DNA from: Bryum argenteum
Lineage: Eukaryota; Streptophyta; Bryopsida; Bryales; Bryaceae
Reading direction: 5' to 3'
Assembly: GCA_037043015.1 (NCBI GenBank)
Contig: CM073321.1
Coordinates: 32,528,101-32,592,100, forward strand
Length of the DNA stretch: 64,000 nucleotides
Below the pieces are notes generated by a model. The model ran no database searches, was not told the DNA's origin, and saw nothing but the letters and a program-made list of their open reading frames with translations. The position numbers were made by a program, and so were the translations under genes. This document shows, in pieces, positions 44,898 through 57,705 of this stretch (position 1 is its first letter; each line of letters opens with the position of its first letter).

Positions 44898-46000
44898 TTC
44901 ACATGGTCCGACATGATCACATATGCCCTGGTCAAGGCTGGTAATTCCTTGTCAAACTCCCGAAGAGCTAGCAGTACTGATTCAACTACTTTCACAAACT
45001 TCCTACAATTCTCTTAGAACTCATTGCTTCTAATGGTGTTCCTAACATTCTTTGCCTTTGTTTGCAGCTGGTGACTGTTTTGCGTGTTCCAAAATGTCTA
45101 GACAAACACATGAATCGTTCACCATGTTGTTTAGATGTTGTAGCTTGAACAACCGCTCTGTCAGCAACTAGTTTGTTGCAAATTGAGTGTGAGGTGGTAC
45201 CTTTAGCTGCAGCTTTTGGGAGTACTTCTTGAATAGAGCAAGTGGCCAGTTCGACCCTTTAATAAATGTGCACACTCTTAGCTTGTTCCACCAAATCTTT
45301 AACCCATGCCTTTCTCCCCTAATCTTCTAGAAGGAGGTTTAGAATATGTGCTGCACAACCTTGTCCATACAAGTGACGGTAGTCTATCTGCATCTTCTTC
45401 ACAGCCCCTAACATGGAGCTTGCAGTGCATATCTTAACAATGGTTTTGGGTCCAACTTCCTCTATGTACTTCGCCATTTCATTTGCCACAAAGGCTAAGT
45501 CCTTCTTTTTCCCTGTAGTATCCACAAATCCCAAAAAGACCTCCCACATTGGGCAAGTGAGCATCATGTTTATTAGTAGTCTACTTGTGACATCTGACCA
45601 CCCATCCGAGCATATTGTTCCTCCGTACTTCTGGATGAAAACTTTCGTTTGATCGTCAACCGACTTTTGCCCAGTTGCCTTCGTTCCGTCAAGCATCGTT
45701 GTCCTAATAGCATGATACGAGGGTGGTTGATATCCAACGATACCGGCCTTTGGTGTCGCTTGAACGACACTTATGAATGCTAGATGTTGTACGACACTGA
45801 TTGCAATGTTTGTCTGATAGAAAAATGAGGCCCATTTTGCATCCAAATTTTGCCTAGTGGCAAGATCAGAACTATCCTCCATACTCCTTTGTCCATGTTG
45901 GCGTCCGCTAGAGAGCGTAGATGGCCTTTCTCCTGTGCTGCCATATCTAGCCATGTTAGGGAATGGCATTTGAATAGACCTTAGGTTAGGGGATGACATT
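44898..46000 (-). pseudogene. hAT (DUF659-type) transposase, N-terminal and catalytic part
   Basis: The minus strand reads from about 45999 down: YQPPSYHAIRTTMLDGTK, then YGGTICSDGWSDVTSRLLIN, VGPKTIVKICTASSMLGAVK, and YGQGCAAHILNLLLED. This is the DUF659/RNase H-like core of plant hAT transposases, with the usual D in SDGW and the CAAH block. After 45319 the frame breaks, but KGSNWPLALFKKYSQKLQL and TQFATN remain readable. The Gypsy inserted at 44897/44898; the rest is at 21601-21805. In the family this enzyme excises and reinserts hAT DNA; this copy is dead. Confidence 0.88.
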
Positions 46001-46258
46001 TGTACTAACTTGATGCTAGGGGATGGAATTTGTGTAGCTTTACAGTAGGGGAATCTATGTTCTCTATAGTTTCCCTTCCCACATTTGCTATGCCTTCATT
46101 CACTCCTCTCTCGGGAACAACATTGGTATAAGAAATGTTCGTCTTTGGAACAATCCCTCTGCAATCACGGAATAACTCGAGAACCCCACGGGGTAACCTA
46201 TGACACCGAGGTAATGCGGAATTGTGAGGATATCCGAAATGAGCAAAAGCTCGCTCCT

Positions 46259-46830
46259 TGTTAACGGAATATTCGCAGTATATTTAATAGGCTATTATTA
46301 GTCTAGTCTATACCTGGCAGTTATAGACCGGTAGTCGATACCAGGTAGACGTCAGCAGGTCGAATGTCTAGTTGGCAGTTTCAAAGTTCCAGACTCAAAT
46401 TAGAACATCCGGCGTGTTACCGACTAGTCAGCCAGGTCGATTGACCTATCATGATCAACTGGATCTGACAGCCAGTCAGACCTAGCCGACTATATGTATC
46501 ACTCTCCACTACGTGAGATTTGTTGCTTGCTAATCCACTCTTTTTGCCAGTAACCTCAGAGCCTTGTCTGGACTTCTCTTCTGTTCTTTTGTGTTGTACG
46601 TTTGAATAGACTAGTTGACCTTTTTCCGCAGGGTCTTTGATCTATTTGTTAGAAGTTATTGCTTTCTCTCTCTCTAGTGTGTGGCAAAGCCTACATAAAA
46701 CTGTCGGACAACCTTCTAGTTACTCACTAGTCGGTTGAGCAAAGTTTCTACTCTCCTTGCAAGTCGTAGTTTAATAAAACCGACGTGATTGTGACTAGTA
46801 GCGGAACTAACCTATTCACGTTAGAGAATG
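46259..46830 (+). repeat. Diverged Gypsy LTR-like fragment
   Basis: Begins TGTTAACGGAATATTCG, like the Gypsy 1 LTR, and keeps the same order of GTCGA-rich segments, a TATA-like CTATATGTATC, and TTGCCAGTAACC. No internal region follows, so it may be a solo LTR. The right end and target duplication were not resolved. Confidence 0.55.
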
Positions 46831-49800
46831 TTTTTAGCAATACCCCCTTTATATTTAGCGACCATGCAAAAGTCGAGTCCAAAGTTTATGCCTATCGCGA
46901 TATGAGAACAGTGACGGATGAACCGCCTGCTTGTGAGGCAGTCTTGCGCGCAGTCCAGACGTTCCTGCGATTCAGTAACCACATCTGACTAAGTTTGTTT
47001 ACAGGCACTTGTGAACTGCCGAAACGGTTCACGCTTGTGCGAATTACTTTCGATAAGCTTTAGTTTATTTTATTTATATTCAAATTTCCTAATTGGGATA
47101 TTTAGGCTAATTCTTCCGGTTTCTAGAAAATCCATGATATTGGGAGGGGCCTTGTCCAAATGCCCCGGCGTTGGTTTAGTTTATTCTAAATTTGTAATAT
47201 TGATTGGTATTAATGTATTACGGTATGTTTTTGGGTATTTTTTATGCCTCCATAAGTATGCATAATTTAGCGCACGTACATGTAATTGCTGAAATACCTC
47301 CTATTTAATACTCAAGGAACTTATTTAAATCATGCGTATGAAATTGTCGGATGAGCAAAGATTCATCTGTTGGAGCGGATGAAACTTGTTCTCCATCCAA
47401 CTAAGTCGAATGGGTCAGAGAGAGAGTGAGTGAGAGTTAGGTTTTCATGTTTTTGGGAAGTGTGTGTGCACGGTTCAGATCTAGAATTGTTTTTGTTCAC
47501 GTTTTTAGTGTTGTTTTTTTGTGGAAGTGTGCATATGACTGTAGTGGAAGTATGCGTGTGATTGTAAGAGAAGTGTGTGGGCGAGATTTTGGAGGAGGAG
47601 AGAGCGTTGTGAGCCATCCAAATGGCTCACGTATTAGTTATTGAATATCTAGATGCAAAATACATTTGATTATAGTAGTTCGTGTAATTCTTACAGACTA
47701 AATGCAATAAAATGGAATTTATAGAATTAGGTTAGAAAGTCATTAGAATGATTATGAAAAGCATTGAGAATAACAACTTAGAGACAATTACATGATTGTA
47801 TGTTAGGAAGGATAACCAAATTATTAGAATTGAAGAATATTAGATGTTAGGTAGTATTAGAGTTAGAGGTAGAGTTCGAGAAAGCAACAAGGTAAGAAGG
47901 AATAAGAGAGAGGACAATTCCTCTCTCATGTTTCCCTCTCTCCCCTCATCTTTCCTTGGTGTCCTATTTCTTTTTCTCTCTCTCATTTTCTTTCCACTTT
48001 GTCTCTCACTTCTTGGCTAGGGTTTGCTAGTTTTTTGTCTCTCTTGTTTTTGGATGTGTGTGTGTGAGTAGAGATGCTTCTAGGGTTGTAGCTATGGAGA
48101 TTTGAAATATATGACCTAATATGAGAAGAAAATATGCAAGTAGGAGGTGTAGAGTTGTGGAATGTGGGTGTGAGTGTGGGTAGGTTAGGGTAGAAGATAA
48201 GAGAGTGGATTTCCCGACCAAGATCTGGATCTGCCAACATTGGGAAGGTGTAGCATTTGGCACGAGACGAGTTTGAGCAAGCCCTTTTCAGGAGAGGAGC
48301 GCCTTGAAGCCAGCTTTCCAACAAGCCTAAGCGCGCGGTTGTAGGAGCAGCGACGGAGGAGCTATGGCGGATCTCCCAAGAAGACTTCATCGGCTTGCGT
48401 CGGACGGCGACAAGAGGCGGCGCTGACTTGAAGAACGATTTCTATCAGTAGGAGACAAATTCTAGCAAGCCCTTTGAAGAAGAGGAGCATCTTGAAGCGA
48501 GCTTTCCAAAGAGCCTAGGATTTCTCTTCTTGGATTATGGACGGAGGAATGGTGATCGATTAAGTGAAAGCACGTCTACAGTGGAGGGCAAATTGAAGGC
48601 CGGACTTTGAGGCCGCATAACTCAAGTTGTAGGAAGAACCACGGGACGTGCTTTCGGATTCAAGTACGTCATCAAGCTAGCTTTGTGTAGACTCCTAGCT
48701 TGCCTCAAGAGGAGCAAGAAAGAGGGAGATAGGGCCATTTTAGTGGCCAAGTGTCCAGCTGAGGTTGGACCCCAATTGTACTTGTTCTTCTCCATTTGTT
48801 TTTTTTTTGTGATGTTTATTGCATTTCGGGTCTTGATGATCGTGTGATGGTGGATGCATGGTGTTTGTGAATGCTTGCTAGGATTTAGAGTCCATTGCTT
48901 GGAAGGGCTAGGTAGGTGTCTCCACTCTCAACCGGCCCAACTCTAGGGCTTTTCTTCGTACGGGTTGAATCGCTCATAAGCGTCCAGAAGGCCGATACCC
49001 CGCGGCAAAGGGAGCTCCGGTGAGGAGCTGAGAGCTCGAGGGCACTTAACATGACACCAAGGACGGCGATCAGCACGGCACAAGTATCATCGGCATCTGT
49101 AGATAAACAAGTTGGATTTTGCTGTTACAATTTTGGAGTGTTAAATTCAAACAATTTCCAATTTTTGCCGAGATTGAGTGTTCAAATGGAGGTTTTTGCA
49201 TGTGATTTGTGGGATTTTCTTGCAAGTTAGAATTGTCGAATCAGTCAAATAGGATATGCCGAGTGGGACAAGAAGCCAGAAAGTGATTGGAGAGTCAGTT
49301 TGGGGAGTGATAAGCCGAGTTGGAATGGTGAGATTCAGTATGAAGAGAGCAAGTAGTGAAAAATTCCAAGTAGGTAATTGAGTGATTAGAGCCCAGTTCT
49401 GTCAGCAAGTCCGAATGAGATCAGTACACAGATACCAAGTGGGGAAGAAATCAAGTCGGAGCTAAGTCCAGATTGAAGTCAGAAAGTAAGAAACCAATTA
49501 GTGAGTATGAAGAAGGAGTGAAAACCAATTCGGAGTGTGTGAAACGAACTAGGTATTAGTGATATGGAGGAATACCGAGTGGGAGAACGGTTAAGTAAGT
49601 GCCGATTCGGGAGCATAAAAGGTCTCCCTTCCGAGTAAGAAAGGACCGACTGTTTGAGAGTAACTCCAGGCGTGTCCCAGCCGAATTGTGTTGTGTATTT
49701 TTCTTTTGCTTGTTACGAATTGGAGTGTGTGAAGGAAAGTGAAGTTTGAAGTTGAATTGTGTATATGATGAACCATTTGAAATAGAAAGTGTTGCAAATT

Positions 49801-50690
49801 GTGTGAGAATTTGAACTATGTATGTAAATTGTAAATGAAATAAAAGCATATTTTATCCCAAGTTGTGGGTTTTGTGATGTCGTTGTAGTTCAAGTCGGGT
49901 TCAGTGTCCGATTGTGGGTCTGAGAGTTCGAAATCGGCGGTGCAAAGTCGATTTGGAAGACAGAAAATATGTTGGAGAATTGTTAGTCAATGAGGCTGTG
50001 AATGCTGAGTTGGTGAGAAACTGAGCGAAAATTGTTGCCTGTGAAGAGGAGATGAATCCGAATTTGATAGTGAGATCCAGTTAGGGATTTAAGAGTAAGT
50101 GAGATAAATTCAATTTGGGAAGAAAATCCTAGAATCTGAATAGGAGAAAAGTGAGTATAAAATTGAAGAATTTCCAATTCGTGGATTGAATGTATATCAA
50201 GAAAGTAAGACTGATTGTGACAAATTAAAAATTGGAAGAATGCAAGTTGGAGGTTGAAAAAAGCCAGAATGGACTGATATAGATTATATAGAAAATACCA
50301 AGTGAGTTGGTGTGCCGATTGGGAACGAAGTCAGTGCAGCAGACAATTCGGAATGAGATTAAGAAAAGTGATTATATAAAAGACCGAATTGGAGTTGAGA
50401 CCGAAAGACGTAAAAGCTGATTGAAGATGGAACCTGAGTTGGTGATCTTGCTGAGTGGAAGAAAAAGAGAAAAGAAATAAAGCTTGAGGATTGAGGAATA
50501 CCTACTGGGAGAATTATCATACCTTCAATAATAATGACCATGAGATATAATCTAATTAGTAATTAGGCAACTTGGGAATTAAGCTAATATCTATTGAATA
50601 TGCTAGAAAGAAAATTACCTTGCATTGGGATTTATTTGCAATGACCTACTTGGATTTAACTTAGAAGTATCCCTATTTAAACATCACCTC
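46831..50690. other. Unassigned non-coding region
   Basis: No supported gene. It contains TCTC-rich tracts (47920-48050). A direct repeat of about 55 bp (GCAAGCCCTTT...GAGGAGC then CTTGAAGC-AGCTTTCC) occurs at 48275-48330 and 48458-48515. Between 49150 and 50500 there is AG-rich prose with many GAGT/GAATTGG words. Nothing matches a gene or element I know. Confidence 0.4.
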
Positions 50691-51137
50691 CTTGGAACGA
50701 ACTTTACTAATAATTTTCATTCTTGAAAAGGAACCGAAAATAAATACCACAGCATCGACGATGAGCAACACGAAGAGGTTGGCAAGTCCGCACTGCCGGC
50801 AAAGCCGGTAGATCGGCAGGACGCAGGACCAACGCCGAGGGTCGACACGAGAAGGACGACGACAAAGGCAGATCCGAAGGAGGACGGCGATCCGGCTCCG
50901 ACGCCGGCCTGCATCTCCGCGACAGCCCCGCAACAGGGCATCACAACGTCCGGAGCACGTGGTCGGCAGCCGCATCGACAGAGCGGCAATCAGCGGAGCA
51001 GCACGTAATCGGCCAGGGACGGCGAGCGAGTGAGCGGCAATCAACAGCCAGCTTAGCAGTCGAAGGCCAACACCGGCGTTCACAGCACCGGATTGTAGGA
51101 GCCAGACCCAGCACGAGGTCGGATTTAGCACCGAGGA
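50691..51137. other. GC-rich spacer before the Gypsy fragment
   Basis: GC-rich, with words such as GGCGATCCGGC and CGGCAATCA repeated. It opens frames on the minus strand without recognisable content. The Gypsy homology starts abruptly at about 51138. Confidence 0.35.
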
Positions 51138-52445
51138 TGCCAACCAATGAGGTGCAAATTATGGGCAGCGGGATTGTGAAGACCGTCAAAATCAATCGAG
51201 AGCTGGGTTACGAGACGGTCACACGACATGCCCTAGTATGTTATAACTTCGTAGAAAGAATAACAGACAAGGAAGAGGCCATACCTCTGGAAACCGACCT
51301 CGACCTACATCTGCTGGGTACTATCGGCTCAAACCTGCTCGTGACCAACCAACCGGCGTACAAACCAGGGGAAGCACTGGTCGACTCTCGTAGTCAATTA
51401 CAGGTCGACCCCCGAGAACGAGCATCTGGTCTGTGCTTTACAGGTTGTCATACTCACCAGGCAAGGGTGCCGAAGGTTGACTCTACGATCGACACCAATG
51501 AGGCGCTTACCGCACTTGAGATGACCCGACCTCCACATGCCGACATTCCACATACGCCTAGGTCGATGCCGATTGTCGAGACACCCATCCAGCAGAAACT
51601 CCTGTACATGGACATAGTCAACTTGAACCACAATGAGGAGGACCGACTCGACGTGGTCAATGTCGGTACGCCTACGGACTTGAAACTGTTAAAGCTGAAC
51701 GCCAACTTGAGCCCAACACTCAAACATGGGGCAATATCCCTGTTCACAAAGTACATTGACGTGTTTGTCTTTTCCTATAAGGACTTACGCGGTATTCTAG
51801 AGCACATTGCGACTCGTCGGATTGGCCTCCACCCGACCATAACGCCGAGTCACCAAGCCAAGTATAGTATGAACTCCAACTACTCCTAGGCAGTCAAGAA
51901 CAACCTGAAGCGACTATTGACTGCCGGGTTCATCGAATTAGTCGACCACGCAACGTGGCTGTCACCTATTGTCGTCATCCCCAAGAAGAACCACAAACTG
52001 CACATCTGTATCGACTTCCGTCGACTCAATGCTCCCACCAAGAAAGACCCGTACCCGTTACCCTTCACGGACAAGGTACTCAACACAATCATCGGGTATG
52101 AGGCATACTCATTCCTGGACTGTTTTTCTAACTATCATGAGGTACGAATTCATTCTGACCAGTCGAACGAATGCACCCCTGACATATCAGCGCATAGTCA
52201 ACAAGATCTTCAAAGAATACCGGGGCGACTTCATGAAGCTGTTTTTGGACAATTTCAGTTTCTACAACAACATGATGACCCACCTAGCAAAGCTGCGTCT
52301 GGTGTTCAAAAAATGTTGGGAGTACGGAGAAAGTCTAAACCCCAAAAAATGTATTTTCTTTGTACCGACAGGTGTCATCCTAGGGTACATTGTCGGTTTA
52401 GAAGGCAAGTTCTCGGATCCTAAAAAGATCCAGGGACTAGTCGAC
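51138..52445 (+). pseudogene. Gypsy 2 fragment: protease tail and reverse transcriptase
   Basis: Starts at NEVQIMGSGIVKTVKINREL (compare Gypsy 1 at 25590) and runs through IDVFVFSYKDLRG, a TAG at about 51889, HICIDFRRLNAPTKKDPYPL and FLDCFSNYHEVRI. Some 25 codons covering the VMPFGFK region are then deleted, and NAPLTYQRIVNKIFKEY follows in another frame. The catalytic motif reads FLDNF, so one of the two aspartates is lost. It ends at 52445, where Copia C is inserted. Confidence 0.85.
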
Positions 52446-52685
52446 TGTTAGGAAAGGCGATCCAGAGAATCTCCCAAACTCCTGGGTTACTGGAACCAGC
52501 TGTTAGACAATTAGACTTAGTGGGTGCGGTTGGTACAACACTTATGGCTCCAGCCTTAAGTAGTGGCGGTAGGGCTGGCCGCATACTACTACCGCATTTA
52601 TTGTAAGCACTCCACTATATAAACACCCGAAAGGCTCCATTTGCCTCTCTCTCTTTTCCTTGATCATTTTGGCTCTAGCCTAACA
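52446..52685 (+). repeat. 5' LTR of Copia C
   Basis: Begins TGTTAGGAAAGG and ends CTAGCCTAACA. TATA box TATATAAA at 52616-52623, about 60 bp before the LTR end. Confidence 0.8.
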
Positions 52686-52699
52686 CGTTATCAGCACGA
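52686..52699 (+). promoter_or_regulatory. Primer-binding site of Copia C
   Basis: CGTTATCAGCACGA directly after the LTR, the same anticodon-arm type core as in Copia A and B. Confidence 0.7.
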
Positions 52700-53189
52700 T
52701 TCTCTCTCCGAGCTCCTGATTTTTTTTTTTTTCTCGACTCTCTTGTTTCCCAATCATCTCTTCGCATTTTTCTGTCACTATTCTCACGTTGCATGCTTTG
52801 TGAGGACACTAACTGAGAGACTGTTTGTTTGAGCGAATCACATGTAGAACCAGTTCAAAACCGTGAACTGCCACACCACTGCAGGACCTTAGTCTTAGAG
52901 CCCTTTTGCCGAAAACTTCAGAATAGAGCATGAGCACATAGACAAGTATTTTTCTCTACTTTTCTCACCTCATGCAAACTCCTTTGCTCCGACCTGCACC
53001 CCAACACGTATTGTAGACATTCGTGTAGCTAACACCCCGATCCATAGCACAGGCATCCAACAAACCTATAAAGTCCCACCAACACAAGCCAGCACCATCG
53101 TTGAATGTGTGGAGGTTTCAGTAACCTTTAGCAGGTGATGACCGCGGGCACCACAATAACAACGATCCGCAAGACACGAGTCCAGAGCT

Positions 53190-54350
53190 TACTTTTTGAT
53201 GCACTGGCAATAGACGGGAGCAATTTCTTTGAATAGACCAGCGACGTTAGGACTTACCTCAGTGCCGAAGACCTTGACGGCGCATTGTTCCAAGCGACAG
53301 CAGAAGAATAATCACACTCATGGGGACAACAGGCGTTAATCATTCGCCGGAGGCACCTCAATGTATCTTTGTGCCAACGGTACATGCAAGTGACAGACGG
53401 TGCTCAACTCTGGGGCCTGATCCAGGCTCAATTCAAACACCAGATGGAGATGCTGCTCACGCAAGCGCAAAACAACTGGACAAATCTCCGTATGATGGAC
53501 TTTGCGTCAATGCAGGACTTTAACTCTGGACTACATCGTATTTCAGCCCAAGTGCGCATATGCGGCGAGCACATCACCGACGCCGCTCTCATAGCAAAGA
53601 CCCTCTCTACCTTCCCTCCTACAACTGTGATTCTTGCACAACAATTTAGGGACATGAAGTTTGCCACACACTCGGAACTAATGTCATATCTTTTAATGTC
53701 TGAGAAGCAGTAGATTTTATCGATGAAAAATGCAAAGGCACGTCCGGCACGAGAGGTCCATGCAACCGGCGTTCCCACCAGCTCCGCTTCCACCAAAGCG
53801 CCAGCCTCCCCGCCCAAGGCCAAAACCAACACACGAGTTGAAGTCAACAGTATCGAAGCTGCCAAACGCAACCCTCGAGGAGGAGCAGGCAAGGGCCGTG
53901 GCCGGGATGGACGATACTCACAATAGCGAGATGATTACTACCGGAGGGACAACCAACGCAGCGATCGACGGGATGATAGGCGCATCAATCGGTACGACTC
54001 CTGAGATGACAATCGACGTGATAATCGGAGGGACGACCGGAGGAGTGATCGTCGTGACGACCGAGATGATGACAGGCGAGGCAGCTCTCGAAACCAGGAC
54101 GCTTCATGATCTTTAGGTCAGAACTCCAACTCTAACTCAAACGAACAAACTAAGGGTGTGTGCCACAAGTGCGGGCATGTCGGCCATCACGCCCGCGAGT
54201 GCCGCACCCCCGCATACTAGGTAGAAATGTATAAGGATTTTCAGAAATTGAAGGAGGAGAAGAGGGAAGTGCACACCCTCAATGCACTCTCCTTCTCTGA
54301 AGTTGACCTAGAGAATTATACAGTCCACAAGTCAAGTCTAGACATAATGT
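53190..54350 (+). pseudogene. Copia C gag
   Basis: Reads as a gag of the Copia A type: NNWTNLRMMDFASMQDFNSG, AALIAKTLSTFPPTTVILAQ, THSELMSYLLMSEKQ. Then come a basic Arg/Asp-rich stretch, a CCHC knuckle (CHKCGHVGHHAREC) and FQKLKEEKREVHTL. At least seven in-frame stops are present, four of them TAG, so the copy is dead. The protease and everything beyond are missing. Confidence 0.85.
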
Positions 54351-56925
54351 ACTGTCAGATAGAATGGGAGATGGAGCTCGAACAAACTCCTGTGCAAGAC
54401 GCTTGGCATAGGAAGATAGGGTGATGTTGATGGAGGGCTATTGTAGAGATAAGCGTTGCGAGTCAATTGCTCTTTCAGATCTGCGATGCTAAAAGTACAA
54501 AGAAAGTCAGTACAAAATATTTGTAAGTGCAGAATCCAAAATTGAGGAAGAGCATAGATGAGGATATTACACACCAATGAACTTTCGTGGCTTCCTCACT
54601 TGCGGTTCATCAGAGTCATAATCTGGGGGTGGGGCTGATTTTCCACTTTCTTCATCACGAAGAGGACCATCCTTGTAATCCGCTAGTACAACATCAAAGA
54701 TCTCTTTGTCACGTTCCATAGCGATTAGGTGTCGATTTGAGCGCGCGCAAGCAATTACAGATGCACCTAAAGATTCAGAAACCCGCGTTAGCAATGCAAA
54801 ATGCATAAACGAATCCTAAAGTAGATGTTACGGAAACATTACTTGTACATGCGCTCCAGTCGAAGACGATACCTCCGACGTCCGTGAAACAATCCACGAA
54901 ACATCGAATGAAGGAGGGGTCCTTTTCTTGTGAGCCTCGCCATGGCGTACCGTTCGGACGATAACGCAATGTCTCTTCGTCCGCAAAGTTATAGACATTC
55001 TCTTTCTCGTCAGACATGATTGCTACACCCACGTACGCGTGTGCCACTTGCCGAGATTTGAACTTCGAAACAAACTCCTTACGAACATAGACCTTGATGT
55101 TGAAGTTGTGAGTCTGCGCAACACAATTAGAGAAATATTAACATACAAGCAGATAGGGCATTAATAATGAATTGTGAAATTGGCAACTACAAATTGCCCC
55201 GTACCTCTTTCTGGTGTGGTAGCGTAGAGGCCATAGGCAAGGGATTATATCCCCAATAGTCTCGAACAACACGAAAATTATATGTTGCAGACTCAGAATC
55301 ATGAGTACGCTCGATTCTACAATCCTTGGGATGCATCACAAGAATTGCTCCAACGTCTGTCAAATGATATGCGGCAAAGAAGAAGATGTTCTCAAAGTAC
55401 TTCTACCAGGCTGGTTCCAGGATGGAATCTCCGTAGGAGACACATCAGGTACAGACAAGTTCTATGGAGCGTTTGCAAAAATGAGATCAATCCCAAGATG
55501 CTTGAGATTATATTCGATCGCCATACACGTGTACTTCCGGTCTTTTGCAATATGAGATATAAGTGAATAATTAGATATTGGATAATAGTTTGACAAGTAG
55601 AAAACGTGAGTAGGGAGATTATAAATGACAAGTGTACGAAATAGTACCTTGTTGATGTGCTGGACAATATCAAGAATTTGCAAATATCATTTTCCAGTCG
55701 TCAACGATTGATGAATCAGATTTCCAGTGTTCCCCTTCTTGAGATACATAGGCAAAGTGAGTGATATTTTTGACGACGAGCTGCTACCAATGTGTTTGGG
55801 CTTTGGAATAGGGCGTTTGACAAATTTTGGCTGACTCAGGCGACGAGGGGACTGCGGAGAGTTGTAGTCGACTGTGAAGGATTGAGGAGGGGATCCAACA
55901 TTTGTAAGTCCACCTGCAGAAAGTTGAGTCAATCTTGCACCGCGTGAATGCGTCTAGCTGCATTAACTGTCGCTCCATCTGAAGCCTGAGTCATTTTAGG
56001 TTCCTCCACATCTGCAATATCTTGTTGGAGAGGAGCCATTTCCTCGGATTTTTGTTCAAGGTCTGGAGCAGCGTTTCGTCGCTTCTTGTTTGCTCGAGGT
56101 TTGGGCAGTGGAGCTGGTGAAGGAGGTGGAGATCGTGGGACAGGTGCGCCTAGTAAAACCAATAAGTTGTCATCATCGTTGTTGTCAATCTCCATAGGTG
56201 TACTGTCAGCTGCGTTTGAACGAGGGTTTTGAAGTAGATGTTTCTCCTCCTTGTGCACGTAGTTGTCGTCGTACTCAAGAAATCAACTTTTGGTCGTCGA
56301 TTGGAAGGTAGTAAATCGCTTCTGTTGAGCTGCGGAGAAGATGCTAGAGGGATCATTTGCAACTGAAACGTCCTTGAACTCTACTGGGAGGGACCATGAA
56401 GCTAAAGCTCCTTTGGCAACAAGCTCTTGTTTCAAGTATCTACACAAAAGCGAAGATATTAGAATGTGAAAATTGAATGCTTTATTAAAATATAATGAAT
56501 ACTGAATAGCGGATTGAATGCTTACCGGAATAACAATTGCCTAATAGTAACTTTGCCACCACCAATCTTCTAAATATCTGAGCATTTTTTGAACTTTGGA
56601 CTTGCATTAGGAGAAAGGTAGTTGCCGAGAGCTTTCTCCCATAAGAGCAACCTTCACTTCTCTACATGCGTCGATGGCTTCAGTACAACACTAGACCACT
56701 CAATGTTGAGATTGTCGTTCTCAACCAGTTTCTGCATTTCACTCTCAAGTGAATGCTCTAGCTGAAAATAAAGAGAAATTGTTAGAAATTGAAATACGAC
56801 AACAAGAGAAATATTGTAAACACTTCACAAAAATCCAAGATACCTCTGCTCAAAGAGAAGCGCAATGGAGAAATGCAACCAAAGTTTTATCTTTCATTGG
56901 ACGCTCTTCTGGGAAATGAAAAGAT
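54350..56925 (-). pseudogene. Second, truncated copy of the ParB-methyltransferase gene
   Basis: Minus-strand homologue of the last seven exons of the gene at 33.3-37.5 kb, with the introns in the same places. Exon 10: GASVIACARSNRHLIAMERD (54576-54766). Exon 9: VGGIVFDWSACT (about 54850-55112). Exon 8: HLGIDLIFANAP, then TAG (about 55204-55547). Exon 7 with the linker (55653-56440), exon 6 (56523-56763) and exon 5 (about 56840-56905). The ParB part is absent. There are also frameshifts. The 3' end is cut inside the last exon at the Copia C junction. Kept introns mean it spread as DNA. Confidence 0.85.
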
Positions 56926-57700
56926 CGTTGTCAATATAGTGGACTTAACCATCATCATCCGTCGGAATGACGAGTACCACGCTAGTACCTAATAATACTA
57001 TAGACCAGTAATGGAAGCTCTTTATTTAGTATTAATTGAAGTTAACTCTTGTCTCTTATTTTCTCGTTTATTTTTAAATTATCATTTTTTAAACTCAAAT
57101 GTGTTTGTTAGTGGTTTTCCATTTCAAATACAAGTAGTACTAATTTTAAACATTGTATTTGGACCTTATAAGCGTATTAAGCCCTTGCAAATTATTGCTT
57201 AAGGTTTAGGATTTACAAAATCTTAGTTAAGGACTCTAATCCAAATTGGGAATGAACTTTAGCATACAAAACTTAGTATTCATATGTAAACAATACTACA
57301 TTGTAAGCTAGAATACGATACCTGGTATACTATTCTTTGCAATGAACTAAGCACGTGGAATAATTAGATAAGAACTTAAACTTAAACTTGGAACATTAGA
57401 CTTGGATTTCTGAACTTTGTACACGAACATCCTAAAAAAATTAAGAAACTCACTATCTAAGTTAAGTATACTGAAATTTTTGTACATGCACAATTTTAAC
57501 CATAGCAAATTAAGACAAAATTGATGATTATTCAAATACAATTCAAAATTCAATTTTTGAATATACAAATTCAATTTTTGAATACAATCTTAGAATACAT
57601 TAATTTAATTTTAGAATACAACTTTAAAATGTACAAACTAGAATATACGAATTCAACATATTCAAATTCAATTTAGAATATAAGAATTTGGGGTTTAGGC
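56926..57700. other. AT-rich unassigned region
   Basis: No gene. From 57540 to 57680 the words AATTCAATTTTTGAATA and TTTAGAATACAA recur, giving short local hairpins. Confidence 0.4.
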
Positions 57701-57705
57701 TACAA

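Larger units (their letters stand above)
52446..54350 (+). mobile_element. Copia C, 5' part of a decayed Ty1/copia element
   Basis: Contains a 240-bp LTR, primer-binding site, leader and gag, then stops at about 54350, where a copy of the ParB-methyltransferase gene begins. The left flank TCGAC (52441-52445) is the candidate duplication; the right end is absent. It interrupts the Gypsy 2 RT. Confidence 0.85.

Noticed and set aside
53428-53892. Minus-strand 154-codon frame opposite Copia C.
   Set aside because: It is the shadow of the gag frame, which has clear homology to Copia A.
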